A stretch of 64,000 nt of DNA from assembly GCA_002101905.1 (NCBI GenBank), contig LQPU01000021.1, positions 124,001 to 188,000 on the forward strand, written 5' to 3'. The position numbers and the translations under genes are program-made. Positions 43,064 to 51,526 of the stretch are shown one piece after another (the first letter of the stretch is position 1; each line of letters starts with the position of its first letter). The stretch comes from Mycobacterium shimoidei. GTDB lineage: Bacteria; Actinomycetota; Actinomycetes; Mycobacteriales; Mycobacteriaceae. The notes beneath the pieces were generated by a model that saw only the letters and a program-made list of their open reading frames with translations, was not told the DNA's origin and ran no database searches.

Positions 43064-43257
43064 CCCCGTGTCCTGTCGTGGTGAATGCGCCCGTCGAGTT
43101 CGGTCAACGGACGGCAACCGCCGCCCCAGGAGCGGGCGATGATCATCGCCGCGCCCGGCGGCCGCGGCGAGGACGCAATGGTGCGGACCGCGGTGGCCAG
43201 ACCAGCGGTGGGTCCGGCGCGCCAGATCTCGGTCAGCTCAGCCAGGACGTCACGCAT
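43060..43257 (-). pseudogene. XdhC-family remnant with an internal deletion (65 residues)
   Basis: The reading frame encodes MRDVLAELTEIWRAG and continues to SSPRPPGAAM, which matches the first 38 or so residues of the intact XdhC protein at 14398-15558. It then jumps directly to IIARSWGGGCRPLTELDGRIHHD, which matches the last 30 or so residues of that protein. About 300 residues, including the GGCVEGD motif and the whole Rossmann core, are missing, yet the frame is open and coupled to the MobA-like gene by GTGA. It is most simply an in-frame deletion remnant; a retained mini-protein is possible. Confidence 0.8.
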
Positions 43258-43267
43258 CGTGGGCCTG

Positions 43268-43297
43268 TCGACGGTGATAACCGCACTCTCATATAAT
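43268..43297 (+). promoter_or_regulatory. Promoter of the second Mo-hydroxylase operon
   Basis: A perfect -10 TATAAT (43292-43297) is preceded by TCGACG (43268-43273) at 18 bases. Transcription would start near 43304, giving a leader of about 50 bases to the ATG at 43353. The area is flanked by tandem direct repeats (GCACTCTCATAT at 43283-43294, GCACTTCTCATAT at 43304-43316) and two copies of GATAACCG (43276, 43320), which may bind a regulator. Confidence 0.55.
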
Positions 43298-43352
43298 GGC
43301 ATTGCACTTCTCATATCGCGATAACCGTGCTGGTTCGAGATGGAGCGAAAGC

Positions 43353-45674
43353 ATGGCTGACCTGGCCCGAGCGACCGTCGCACCGCGTTACGCTGGGACC
43401 CGGGTCCAGCGGGTGGAAGACACCCGGCTGCTCACCGGCCGGGGCACATTCGTCGACGACGTCGTACGGCCCGGGATGCTGCATGGCTGTTTTGTGCGTA
43501 GTCCGTTCGCCCGGGCCCGCATCAACGGCATCGACACCTCCGCCGCGCTCGGCCTGGCCGGGGTGCGCGCGGTGTTCGTCGCCGCGGACCTGAACCCCGA
43601 CGTGCAAGAGGCCTGGCACGCGGTGGCCGGCAAGGACGTGCCGGACACCCCGCGCCCGCCGCTGGCCGAGGGTGAGGTCAAATTCGTCGGCGACCCGGTC
43701 GCCCTGGTGGTGGCCGACAGCCGCTACATCGCCGAGGACGCGGTCGAGCTGGTCGAGGTCGACTATCAGCCGTTGCCGGCGGTGGCCGACTTCACCAAGT
43801 CGGTGGGCTCCGACGTGGTCGTGCACGACGCCTATCCCGACAACGTCGCCGGCGGTATGGCGGGCGCTCCGCCGGACGAGGAGACGTTTGCGTCAGCGGC
43901 GTGCGTGGTCGCAGAGAACATCACCCAGCAGATCTACCTGCCGGTGCCGATCGAAACCCGCGGCATCGTCGTCGAATGGTCTTCCGCCGCAGATGAACTC
44001 ACGATCTGGGCGTCCACCCAGACACCGCATGAGCTACGTGCGTTCGCCGCGCGACTGCTGGGAATTCCAGCGCAGCGTGTCCGGGTCATCATGCGCGACA
44101 CCGGTGGCGGCTTCGGCCAGAAGGTGGTGCCGATGCGCGAGGACATGTGCATCCTGCTTGCCGCCCGCAAGGTGCCGGCCGCGCTGAAGTGGATCGAGGA
44201 CCGCCGTGAGAACCTGATGTCGGCCGGGCAGGCACGGCATGTAAACGGCACGGCCAGAATGGCTTTCGACGACGACGGCACGATCCTGGCCGCCGACATC
44301 GACTTCATCCAGGACGTCGGGGCCTATCCGACGCCGTACCCGGTGTTGACCACCGCGGCGATCGGGATGTTCTTCCCCGGCCCGTACCGAGTGCCCAAGG
44401 CCAGCTTCAACTACAAGACGGTGTTCTCGAACACCGCCGGATTGGCGGCCTACCGCGGCCCGTGGCAGTACGAAACGCTGGCCCGCGAGATCGTGCTCGA
44501 CATCGCCGCGCGCAGGCTGGGAATGGATCCCGTCGAACTGCGCCGAAAAAACCTGCTGCGCCGCGACGAGATGCCCTACTTCAATGCCAACGGGATGCCC
44601 TATGACCACGTGGCGCCGAACGAGACGTTCGAGCAGGCCGTGAAAATCCTTGACCACGAAGGCTTTCGCAAGGAGCAGCGCGACGCGCTGGCGCAGGGAC
44701 GCTATATCGGGCTCGGCTTTTCGGCCTACATCGAGCCGACCGGCGCGGCCACCGGCCACCTGGCCACCGAGGGCGCGACGATCCGGATGGAACCGACCGG
44801 CAAGATCAACGTCTACGTCAACGGCGGTTCGACGGGCAACAGCATCGAGACCACCGTCGTGCAGTTGACCGCCGACGCGCTGGGCGCCGACATCGACGAC
44901 GTCGCCACCATCCAGGGCGACACCGCGGTCACCCCGTACGGCGCGGGCACCCAAGGCAGCCGCAGCGCCCCGATGACAGCCGGGGCGGTCAACGAGGCCG
45001 GCGCGATGTTACGCAAGCAGATTGTGGCGATCGCGGCGCACTACCTCGGGGTCGCCGAATCCGAGGTGGAACTGGCGAATTCGCGGGCCAGCGCCGGCGA
45101 AAAGAGTGTCAGCTTCGCCGACCTGGCCTACCGGACGTACTACGAGCCGCAGCAACTGCCGCCGGGCACATCAGCGACGCTGGAGGCCACCGCGCGCTTT
45201 ACCTCCCAGGCGCCGATCCACTGGGCCAACGCCACCCACGCCTGCACGTGTGAAGTCGACATCGAAACCGGGCAGGTCCGGCTGACGCGCTACATCGTCA
45301 GTGAGGACGTCGGCCCGATGATCAATCCGAACGTGGTGGAAGGTCAGATCGCCGGCGGCACCGTGCAGGGCATCGGCGGCGCGCTGATGGAGAACCTGGT
45401 CTACGACGACGACGGCAACCCGCTGTCGTCGACGTTCGTCGACTACCTGTTGCCGACGGCCACCGAAGTGCCGCCCATCGAATTCGGCCACGTCGAGATT
45501 CCCGGTCCCGGCGTCGGTGGCTACAAGGGTGTCGGCGAGGGCGGGGCCATCGGATCGGCGCCGGCGGTGATCAACGCGATCAACGACGCCCTGGCACCGC
45601 TGGGTGTCACGCTCACCCGGCTGCCGGCCAGTCCCGCGTCGATCATGTCGCTGCTCGAACAGGCTCAACAGTAA
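43353..45674 (+). CDS. CoxL-like molybdenum hydroxylase large subunit, not form I CODH
   Basis: This 773-residue xanthine oxidase-family catalytic subunit has the expected motifs (GRGTFVDDVVRPGMLHG, GGGFGQKVVPMRED, and GYKGVGEGGAIGSAPAV with the catalytic Glu). Its active-site loop reads AYRGPWQ (366-372). This lacks the Cys of form I CO dehydrogenase and differs from the AYRGAGR of form II, so it is unlikely to oxidise CO; an aldehyde or N-heterocycle is more likely. The start is MADLARATV with GGAG upstream. It leads the order large-CoxG-FAD-2Fe2S. Confidence 0.92.
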   Translation: MADLARATVAPRYAGTRVQRVEDTRLLTGRGTFVDDVVRPGMLHGCFVRSPFARARINGIDTSAALGLAGVRAVFVAADLNPDVQEAWHAVAGKDVPDTPRPPLAEGEVKFVGDPVALVVADSRYIAEDAVELVEVDYQPLPAVADFTKSVGSDVVVHDAYPDNVAGGMAGAPPDEETFASAACVVAENITQQIYLPVPIETRGIVVEWSSAADELTIWASTQTPHELRAFAARLLGIPAQRVRVIMRDTGGGFGQKVVPMREDMCILLAARKVPAALKWIEDRRENLMSAGQARHVNGTARMAFDDDGTILAADIDFIQDVGAYPTPYPVLTTAAIGMFFPGPYRVPKASFNYKTVFSNTAGLAAYRGPWQYETLAREIVLDIAARRLGMDPVELRRKNLLRRDEMPYFNANGMPYDHVAPNETFEQAVKILDHEGFRKEQRDALAQGRYIGLGFSAYIEPTGAATGHLATEGATIRMEPTGKINVYVNGGSTGNSIETTVVQLTADALGADIDDVATIQGDTAVTPYGAGTQGSRSAPMTAGAVNEAGAMLRKQIVAIAAHYLGVAESEVELANSRASAGEKSVSFADLAYRTYYEPQQLPPGTSATLEATARFTSQAPIHWANATHACTCEVDIETGQVRLTRYIVSEDVGPMINPNVVEGQIAGGTVQGIGGALMENLVYDDDGNPLSSTFVDYLLPTATEVPPIEFGHVEIPGPGVGGYKGVGEGGAIGSAPAVINAINDALAPLGVTLTRLPASPASIMSLLEQAQQ

Positions 45675-45688
45675 GGACACTCGAAAAC

Positions 45689-46297
45689 GTGGAGTTCAAC
45701 AACGAGTTTCGTGTCGCGGTGCCTCCCGCTAAGACTTGGGAGGTGCTCACCGACGTCGAGCGCGTGGCGCCGTGCCTGCCCGGGGCCACCCTGCTCAGCG
45801 TCGACGGCGATGAGTTCACCGGTGCTGTCAAGGTCAAAGTCGGGCCGATCACGGTGTCCTACAAGGGGATAGCGTCTTTCTTGGAAAAAGACGCCGACAA
45901 GCAGCGGGTGGTGCTCAAGGCCGACGGCAAGGAAACCCGCGGCAGCGGTAACGCCGCCGCGGTGGTGACCGCCCAACTCGAAGACCAGGGCGGCGCTACC
46001 AAAGTGGCGATCACTACCGACCTGACCATCTCCGGTAAGGCCGCCCAGTTCGGCCGCGGCGTGCTGGCCGACGTGGCCACCAACCTGATCGACCAGTTTG
46101 CCGAGCGCCTCGAGGCCGACCTGCTCGGCTCGGCGGAAACCTCTGCTGCGGCAACCACTCCCGCGCAGCCAGCCGATACCGACTCGGTCAACCTGCTCAA
46201 GGTGGCCGCACTTCCGCTAGCCAAGCGCGCGGCGCCGGTGTTGGCCGGGATAGCCCTCGGCGTCATCGTCGGATTCGCGCTGGGCCGACGCCGATGA
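45689..46297 (+). CDS. CoxG-like SRPBCC protein, second cluster
   Basis: This 202-residue protein is a paralogue of the CoxG at 7561-8166. It has EFNNEFRVAVPPAKTWEVLTDVERVAPCLPGATLLSV, FTGAVKVKVGPITVSYKG and ETRGSGNAAAVV, a linker and a C-terminal membrane helix (VLAGIALGVIVGFALGRRR). It probably tethers the enzyme to the membrane. GTG start at 45689, 14 bases after the large-subunit gene; its stop overlaps the FAD-subunit ATG (ATGA). Confidence 0.9.
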   Translation: MEFNNEFRVAVPPAKTWEVLTDVERVAPCLPGATLLSVDGDEFTGAVKVKVGPITVSYKGIASFLEKDADKQRVVLKADGKETRGSGNAAAVVTAQLEDQGGATKVAITTDLTISGKAAQFGRGVLADVATNLIDQFAERLEADLLGSAETSAAATTPAQPADTDSVNLLKVAALPLAKRAAPVLAGIALGVIVGFALGRRR

Positions 46298-47169
46298 AAG
46301 CCGCGCCGTTCGCCTATCACCGCCCCGACACGGTCGAACAGGCGGTCAAACTACTCGGCGAGTACGGCGATGACGCCAAGATCCTCGCCGGTGGGCAAAG
46401 CCTGGTCCCGTTACTGGCGATGCGGCTCACCCACTTCGAGAATCTGATCGACATCTCGCGGCTCGACGAGTTGCGCAACATCGAACTCGACGACGGCCAA
46501 GTGCGGATCGGCGCCGCGACCCCACACGCCTTCGTCGGCATGGACGACGAGGTGGCGGACTCGGTACCGCTGCTGACGCTGGCCACCCCGTACATCGGGC
46601 ACTTTCAGATCCGCACCCGGGGAACGCTCGGCGGCGCCATCGCACATGCGGATCCGGCCGCGGAGTACGCCGCAGTCGCGCTGGCGCTGGATGCGCAGCT
46701 GGACGCGCTGTCGCCGCGCGGGCGGCGCCAGATCCCCGCCGCGGAGTTCTTCACCGGGCTGTGGCAGACCTCGCTGGCGTCCGACGAAATACTGACGACG
46801 GTCCGGTTTCCGGTGTGGACTGGCCGATGCGGCTATTCGGTGCACGAACTAGCAAGGCGCCATGGCGATTTCGCGATCGCCGGTGCAGTGCTGGCCGTGC
46901 AGGTCGACGACGAGGACCGGGTGTCTCGCTGCGCGATCGGGCTGCTGGGGCTGGGCTCAACACCGTTGCGGGCATCGGCGGCCGAGCGCGCCGTTGTCGG
47001 TACACCGGCGCGCGACCTGACCCCCACGGACGTCGGCGAACTCGCCATGAGCGGACTCGACGACGTTCCGACCGACCTGCAGGGCTCGGCCGAATACCGG
47101 CGCAAGGTTGGCGCCGCGATGGTGGCACGAGCGTGGACCCAGGCCAGCACGGAGGCACTCAATGCATGA
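46294..47169 (+). CDS. FAD-binding medium subunit (CoxM-like), second cluster
   Basis: This 291-residue FAD subunit has ILAGGQSLVPLLAMRLTHFENLIDI (AGGQS motif) and RGTLGGAIAHADPAAEYAAVALA (TLGG motif). It carries electrons from the 2Fe-2S subunit to an acceptor. It is coupled on both sides: ATGA with the CoxG-like gene and an 8-base overlap with the 2Fe-2S gene. It is diverged from coxM in the first cluster, so it is not a recent duplicate. Confidence 0.93.
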   Translation: MKAAPFAYHRPDTVEQAVKLLGEYGDDAKILAGGQSLVPLLAMRLTHFENLIDISRLDELRNIELDDGQVRIGAATPHAFVGMDDEVADSVPLLTLATPYIGHFQIRTRGTLGGAIAHADPAAEYAAVALALDAQLDALSPRGRRQIPAAEFFTGLWQTSLASDEILTTVRFPVWTGRCGYSVHELARRHGDFAIAGAVLAVQVDDEDRVSRCAIGLLGLGSTPLRASAAERAVVGTPARDLTPTDVGELAMSGLDDVPTDLQGSAEYRRKVGAAMVARAWTQASTEALNA

Positions 47170-47650
47170 ACAACTGGTTCGGCTGTCCGTCAACGGTCAC
47201 GACACCGAAGCACACGTCGAACCGCGCATGACGCTGGCCGATTTCCTGCGCGAGCGTTGCGGCCTGACCGGCACGCACCTGGGTTGTGAGCACGGCGCAT
47301 GCGGCGCCTGCACGGTGCTGCTGGACGGCCAGGCGATACGCTCATGCCTGATCTTCGCCGTGCAGGCCGACGGCATGGAAGTGTCGACGGTCGAAGGCGT
47401 GGCCTCCCCCGACGGTCAACTCTCGCCGGTGCAGTCTGCGCTGCGCGAATGCCACGGGCTGCAATGCGGGTTCTGCACACCGGGTTTCGTCATGTCGATC
47501 ACCGCCTTGCTGCGTGACAACCCGACACCCACCGACGCTGAGATCCGTGAAGGGCTGTCCGGCAACTTCTGCCGATGCACCGGTTATCAGGGCATCGTCA
47601 ACGCCGTACACCGCGCCGCAGAGGCGATGTCGGGTGCGGCAGCCGACTAG
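47162..47650 (+). CDS. 2Fe-2S small subunit (CoxS-like), second cluster
   Basis: This 162-residue subunit has eight cluster ligands in place: Cys42, 47, 50 and 62 for the plant-type cluster (GCEHGACGAC, SC) and Cys102, 105, 137 and 139 for the second (CGFC, CRC). ATG at 47162 overlaps the FAD gene by 8 bases. Its TAG overlaps the stop of the convergent LLM oxidoreductase (CTAG). It is the last gene of the second cluster. Confidence 0.95.
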   Translation: MHEQLVRLSVNGHDTEAHVEPRMTLADFLRERCGLTGTHLGCEHGACGACTVLLDGQAIRSCLIFAVQADGMEVSTVEGVASPDGQLSPVQSALRECHGLQCGFCTPGFVMSITALLRDNPTPTDAEIREGLSGNFCRCTGYQGIVNAVHRAAEAMSGAAAD

Positions 47651-48642
47651 CCCGAAAGACCGGCAGCGGACGCGAAAGTGCGCAACTCACGCGCGATGTC
47701 GGAGCCGGCCGGCTGGTAGACGACCTCGGTGACGCCGGCCGCGGCCAGTCGCCCGATCTTCTCGCCGACTTGCTCGGGAGTGCCGGTCAGCGCCGTCGAA
47801 CTGGCCAACGGTATGAGCTCGGCGACGTGCGGCTCATCGCGCGGGTTGGCCTTCACCAGATGTCCGGCGTGGATGGCTAGATGCCGCTCGTTATCCGGAC
47901 AGGTTTCGATCGCCTCGCGCCATGCCCGCCCACCCGGTAGGGCATCGACCGCGTCAGCGCCGCCGCGTTCGTACATCGCGTGATACAGCACCACCGCCGC
48001 GGGCCCCGCGGCATCGGCGACACGCGCGGAGGTCAGCTCCTCTCCTTCGTCGAGCACGGTGCCGAACGCCAACAACGCCCGCCAGTCGGCTGCCTTCACC
48101 GCGTCGGGCTGCGGCACGACCGCGGAGAACACGCCGTCGCCGAGCTCGCCCGCGACGGCCAAACCCTTTGGGCCGTCGGCGCCGATCAGGATCGGCACAT
48201 CGATCGGCGGCTTCGCGCCGAAGCCCGGCAAGTGCAGCATGCGGATCACGGCGCCCTCCCATTGCGCGGTGTCGCCGGCGAGCAGAGCCCGCAAGCAGCG
48301 GACGTACTCGGCGACCCGCCGCCACGCCATGGGCCGCTGGCCGAGCGCGAACCGGCCGGTGAAGCCCGAACCGATCGCCACCGCGACCCGGCCAGGTGCT
48401 TGACCGACCAGCTCGGCGATGGCGGCGGCGTTCACCATCGGATGGCGCAGGCTGGGCACCAGCACACCGGGTCCCAGGCCGATCCGCGACGTGCGCTCCG
48501 CGCACCGGCTGAGAACCATCCACACATCCGGATAGAGAGCGGGCGAATCGTAGAGCCAGGCCCGCTGGTAACCGAGGGATTCAGCCAACTCCACATGCCC
48601 GGGCGTGTCGGATGAGGTTGCGAACGCACATGAAATGTCCAT
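47647..48642 (-). CDS. LLM-class (probably F420-dependent) flavin oxidoreductase
   Basis: This 331-residue luciferase-like TIM-barrel protein has ELAESLGYQRAWLYDSPALYPDVWMVLSRCAERTSRIGLGPGVLVPSLRHPMVNA at the N-terminus and PIDVPILIGADGPKGLAVAGELGDGVF in the middle. In mycobacteria most members use coenzyme F420. The substrate is unknown. It converges on the second Mo-hydroxylase operon with a 4-base stop overlap and is divergent from the lipoprotein gene at 48818. Confidence 0.88.
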   Translation of the reverse strand: MDISCAFATSSDTPGHVELAESLGYQRAWLYDSPALYPDVWMVLSRCAERTSRIGLGPGVLVPSLRHPMVNAAAIAELVGQAPGRVAVAIGSGFTGRFALGQRPMAWRRVAEYVRCLRALLAGDTAQWEGAVIRMLHLPGFGAKPPIDVPILIGADGPKGLAVAGELGDGVFSAVVPQPDAVKAADWRALLAFGTVLDEGEELTSARVADAAGPAAVVLYHAMYERGGADAVDALPGGRAWREAIETCPDNERHLAIHAGHLVKANPRDEPHVAELIPLASSTALTGTPEQVGEKIGRLAAAGVTEVVYQPAGSDIARELRTFASAAGLSG

Positions 48643-48693
48643 TGGCCGACACTACTGAATCGCTGACCGAATCCGATTGCGTGGCACCATCTA

Positions 48694-48756
48694 TCGCGAG
48701 AGTGCAGCTACCGACACGTTTCCCGAGTCAGACCGTCGCCAGTTGCACTCTCGCGA
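48694..48756. repeat. Intergenic inverted repeat with 13-bp perfect arms
   Basis: TCGCGAGAGTGCA (48694-48706) is the exact reverse complement of TGCACTCTCGCGA (48744-48756). Pairing continues with one mismatch through AGCT/AGTT. The loop is 37 bases. It lies between a divergent gene pair, so it is not a terminator; it could be a regulatory structure or a copy of a dispersed mycobacterial intergenic repeat. Confidence 0.6.
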
Positions 48757-48817
48757 GCACGCCGGCGAAGCGTGTCACTGCAGTCACTTGCGTCACTTCG
48801 TCAGTACGCTGGCGTAC

Positions 48818-49372
48818 GTGCGGCTATCGCAGATAGCACTAGCAAGCCTGCTGTCGGGCGCAACGCTGATCGCCGGGTGCAGTTCGACGGTCGACGGCAC
48901 GCCGAAAGCACTCCCGGGCGCCGGCCCGACCGAACCGTCCTACCCCAAGGCCAAGCCGACGCTACCGCCGCCGCCGACGAGGAAGCCGTCGCCACCGCCG
49001 AGCCCGACGCGGCCGCAGGCGCCCCCCGGCGCCGTTTCGCTGCCGCCCGATCACAACGGCTATGTCTTCATCGAAACCAAATCCGGGCAGACCCGCTGCC
49101 AGATCAACACCGAAAGCGTCGGGTGCGAAGCGCCGTTCACCAACTCCCCGATGCAGGACGGTGAGCACGCCAACGGCGTGAGCATCACCGCGGACGGAGA
49201 GGTGCACTGGATCTTGGGCAATCTCGGCGACATTCCCACCGTCACAATCGACTATCGCACCTACGACGCGCAGGGCTGGACGATCGTGGCTACCCAAAGC
49301 GGCACCCGCTTCACCAATAGCCACACCGACCACGGCATGTTCGTCAGCATCGAGAGGGTGGAAACGTATTAA
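48818..49372 (+). CDS. Predicted lipoprotein with Pro-rich linker (possibly LpqJ-like)
   Basis: This 184-residue protein has a lipoprotein signal MRLSQIALASLLSGATLIAGC (lipidation at Cys21), then a Pro/Lys/Ser/Thr-rich linker (about 35-70) that would cross the peptidoglycan. A domain of about 110 residues follows, with two Cys (TRCQINTESVGCEAPF). The GTG start at 48818 was chosen because it begins the signal peptide. The genome context recalls lpqJ (Rv0344c), but I cannot confirm that. The function is unknown. Confidence 0.82.
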   Translation: MRLSQIALASLLSGATLIAGCSSTVDGTPKALPGAGPTEPSYPKAKPTLPPPPTRKPSPPPSPTRPQAPPGAVSLPPDHNGYVFIETKSGQTRCQINTESVGCEAPFTNSPMQDGEHANGVSITADGEVHWILGNLGDIPTVTIDYRTYDAQGWTIVATQSGTRFTNSHTDHGMFVSIERVETY

Positions 49373-49398
49373 ACGTCCGACGGCCTACTCTGTCGGGC

Positions 49399-50328
49399 GT
49401 GGACTTTCGGGTATTCGTAGAACCGCAACAAGGCGCCAGTTACGGCACGCAGCTCGTCGTCGCGCAGACCGCCGAATCATTGGGCTACTCCGCATTCTTC
49501 CGCTCCGATCACTACCTGGCGATGAGCGGCGACGGCCTGCCCGGCCCGACGGATTCCTGGGTGACGCTGGGCGCGATCGCCAGGGAGACCTCGTCGATAC
49601 GGTTGGGCACCCTGGTCACGTCAGCGACCTTCCGACACCCCGGACCGCTGGCCATCTCGGTCGCCCAAGTCGACGACATGAGCGGCGGGAGAATCGATTT
49701 CGGTATCGGCACCGGCTGGTTCGAGCCCGAACACCGGGCATACGCCATCCCCTTCCCACCGCTGGGCGAGCGATTCGACCGGCTCACCGAGCAGCTTGAG
49801 ATCATCACCGGGCTTTGGACCACGCCGATCGGTCAAACATTCGACTACGCCGGAACCCACTACGCGATCTCCGAGTCGCCCGCATTGCCCAAACCGGTGC
49901 AGCGTCCGCACCCGCCGATCGTCGTCGGCGGGTTGGGCGCCAAGCGGACTCCGGCGCTGGCCGCGACGTTCGCCGACGAGTACAACGTGCCGTTCGCTTC
50001 GCTGGACACGGTGCGCACTCAATTCGAGCGGGTCAGCAGCGCAGTCGAGTCTGTCGGACGGTCCGCGGATTCGATGGTCTATTCCGCGTCCTTCGTGGTG
50101 TGCGCCGGACGAGACACCGCAGAAATCGCTCGCCGGGCGTCGGCCATCGGGCGCGAGCTCGACGAGCTGCGGACCAACTCTCCGCTGGTGGGCACACCGA
50201 ACGAGATCGTCGACCGGTTAGGGCCATTCACCGAGGTCGGCGTGCAGCGGGTGTACCTGCAATTGCTGGACCTGTCCGATCTGGACCATCTGGAGCTGTT
50301 CGCCGCCGAGGTGCAACGGCAGCTCTGA
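49399..50328 (+). CDS. LLM-class F420-dependent oxidoreductase
   Basis: This 309-residue luciferase-like protein has FRVFVEPQQGASYGTQLVVAQTAESLGYSAFFRSDHYL, IARETSSIRLGTLVTSATFRHPGPLAI, SGGRIDFGIGTGWFEPEH and KPVQRPHPPIVVGGLGAKRTPALAA. These match the common mycobacterial F420-dependent TIGR03560-type family. It probably reduces or oxidises a small organic substrate with F420H2; the specific substrate is unknown. GTG start at 49399, 26 bases after the lipoprotein gene. Confidence 0.9.
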   Translation: MDFRVFVEPQQGASYGTQLVVAQTAESLGYSAFFRSDHYLAMSGDGLPGPTDSWVTLGAIARETSSIRLGTLVTSATFRHPGPLAISVAQVDDMSGGRIDFGIGTGWFEPEHRAYAIPFPPLGERFDRLTEQLEIITGLWTTPIGQTFDYAGTHYAISESPALPKPVQRPHPPIVVGGLGAKRTPALAATFADEYNVPFASLDTVRTQFERVSSAVESVGRSADSMVYSASFVVCAGRDTAEIARRASAIGRELDELRTNSPLVGTPNEIVDRLGPFTEVGVQRVYLQLLDLSDLDHLELFAAEVQRQL

Positions 50329-50355
50329 GGCTCGACGCTGCGTACCATCGGGTCC

Positions 50356-50880
50356 GTGGCGAATTACGGCCCGCCGGAGGACCCCAGCAAGCAGCCGACC
50401 AGGATGGCCGACTACAGCGCGGCCGGACAACACCCCCCCGCCGGTGCGCAGCCAGGCCCACCACCCGAGCCGGACCGGCCACCGGCCCCGTGGTATCGCA
50501 AACGCTCGCTGGTGGCCGCCTGGGCGCTGCTGGTCGCCATCCTGATCGCCCTGATCGCTTACGGCATCGTCGAGATTTCCACCGGCGGTGGCGGCGCGCC
50601 CTCGCCCACCACGTCGACGACGCCGAGCTCCACGACCACCACCACCCCGTCGACGACCAGCACCACGACTGCCACCACTGCTCCGTCGAGCTCAACCGAA
50701 GAGGCACCGCCACCGCCGCCACCGCCGGCGAACACCAACGCCCCTGCCCAGCCGCCGGCCGGGCACCCTCCCGTGCATGAGCCGCCACGCCTGCCCAAGT
50801 TGCCGCCGCTGCCGCCGCTGCCGCCGACGATCACCATTCCGCACGTACCGACCGTCATCACACTGCCGCCGCATTTCTGA
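50356..50880 (+). CDS. Thr/Pro-rich single-pass membrane protein, first paralogue
   Basis: This 174-residue protein has a Pro-rich cytosolic N-terminus (1-about 50), the block PWYRKRSLVAAWALLVAILIALIAYGIVEI (membrane helix 55-75) and a Ser/Thr-rich stretch (about 82-115). It ends in a Pro-rich tail (PPRLPKLPPLPPLPPTITIPHVPTVITLPPHF). GTG start at 50356. It shares the W-Y-[RK]-K-x5-A-W-x-L-L-V-A-I-L-I-A plan with the next gene, so the two are paralogues. The function is unknown; the low-complexity exterior may span the cell wall. Confidence 0.75.
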   Translation: MANYGPPEDPSKQPTRMADYSAAGQHPPAGAQPGPPPEPDRPPAPWYRKRSLVAAWALLVAILIALIAYGIVEISTGGGGAPSPTTSTTPSSTTTTTPSTTSTTTATTAPSSSTEEAPPPPPPPANTNAPAQPPAGHPPVHEPPRLPKLPPLPPLPPTITIPHVPTVITLPPHF

Positions 50881-50986
50881 AAAAGATTGCGCCGAAAGGT
50901 AACTGCTGAGAATCGCGGCCTCAGTATGAGTTGTGGCAGCAGCGCCGGCCTGCCGGGCGGCGGCAGAAGCGTTACGATCGCTCCCC

Positions 50987-51427
50987 GTGGTGGGCAGCCA
51001 ACGACCAGACCACGACGACGACTACTCAGACGGTTCGGGCGCCGGTAGCAATACGTACGAGCTGTTCGCCCGCACCGAAACACCGTCGCCGTGGTATCTC
51101 AAACCCTGGGCGCTGGCGGGCTGGGGCCTACTAGTCGCGATTCTGATCGCGGTGATCATCTCCGGGCTGGTGATCCTGGCCAACGACAGCAGCGGAAGCG
51201 CACCGGCGAGTACCACCTCGCCGACCACCACCCAATCGACCGCGACGTCGACCACCACCACGACAACAACGACAACAACGACAACCACCACGGTCGAGCC
51301 CACCACGAGCGCGGGACCAGCCGAACCACCGCTGGGCACCGAAGCGCCGGTCCCCCCGCCGCCGTCCCATCACCACCGTTGGCGCGAATACGTGCCCCAC
51401 ATCCCGGGCCATCGCTTCAATCAATAG
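50987..51427 (+). CDS. Thr-rich single-pass membrane protein, second paralogue
   Basis: This protein of about 146 residues starts at one of two adjacent GTG codons (50987 or 50990). It has an Asp-rich start, WYLKPWALAGWGLLVAILIAVIISGLVIL as the membrane helix, then a Ser/Thr stretch with 14 consecutive Thr codons. A tail with PPPPSHHHRWREYVPHIPGHRF follows. It is a tandem relative of the preceding gene. The ACA/ACG/ACC tract could vary in length. The function is unknown. Confidence 0.7.
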   Translation: MVGSQRPDHDDDYSDGSGAGSNTYELFARTETPSPWYLKPWALAGWGLLVAILIAVIISGLVILANDSSGSAPASTTSPTTTQSTATSTTTTTTTTTTTTTTVEPTTSAGPAEPPLGTEAPVPPPPSHHHRWREYVPHIPGHRFNQ

Positions 51428-51501
51428 ATGGGTCAACTTAGGACAGCCTTTGTCGCGGTCAGCGCCGCGAAGGTGACACTATGAGCACGCCTAGCAGTTA
51501 A

Positions 51502-51517
51502 GTTACCGGCTAGTAAC
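51502..51517. promoter_or_regulatory. Palindromic operator 1 upstream of etfD
   Basis: GTTAC-N6-GTAAC, an inverted repeat that fits a TetR-family operator. It lies 45-60 bases upstream of the etfD start codon, 25 bases (centre to centre) from an identical-pattern second site. Confidence 0.7.
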
Positions 51518-51526
51518 CAGAATTAG

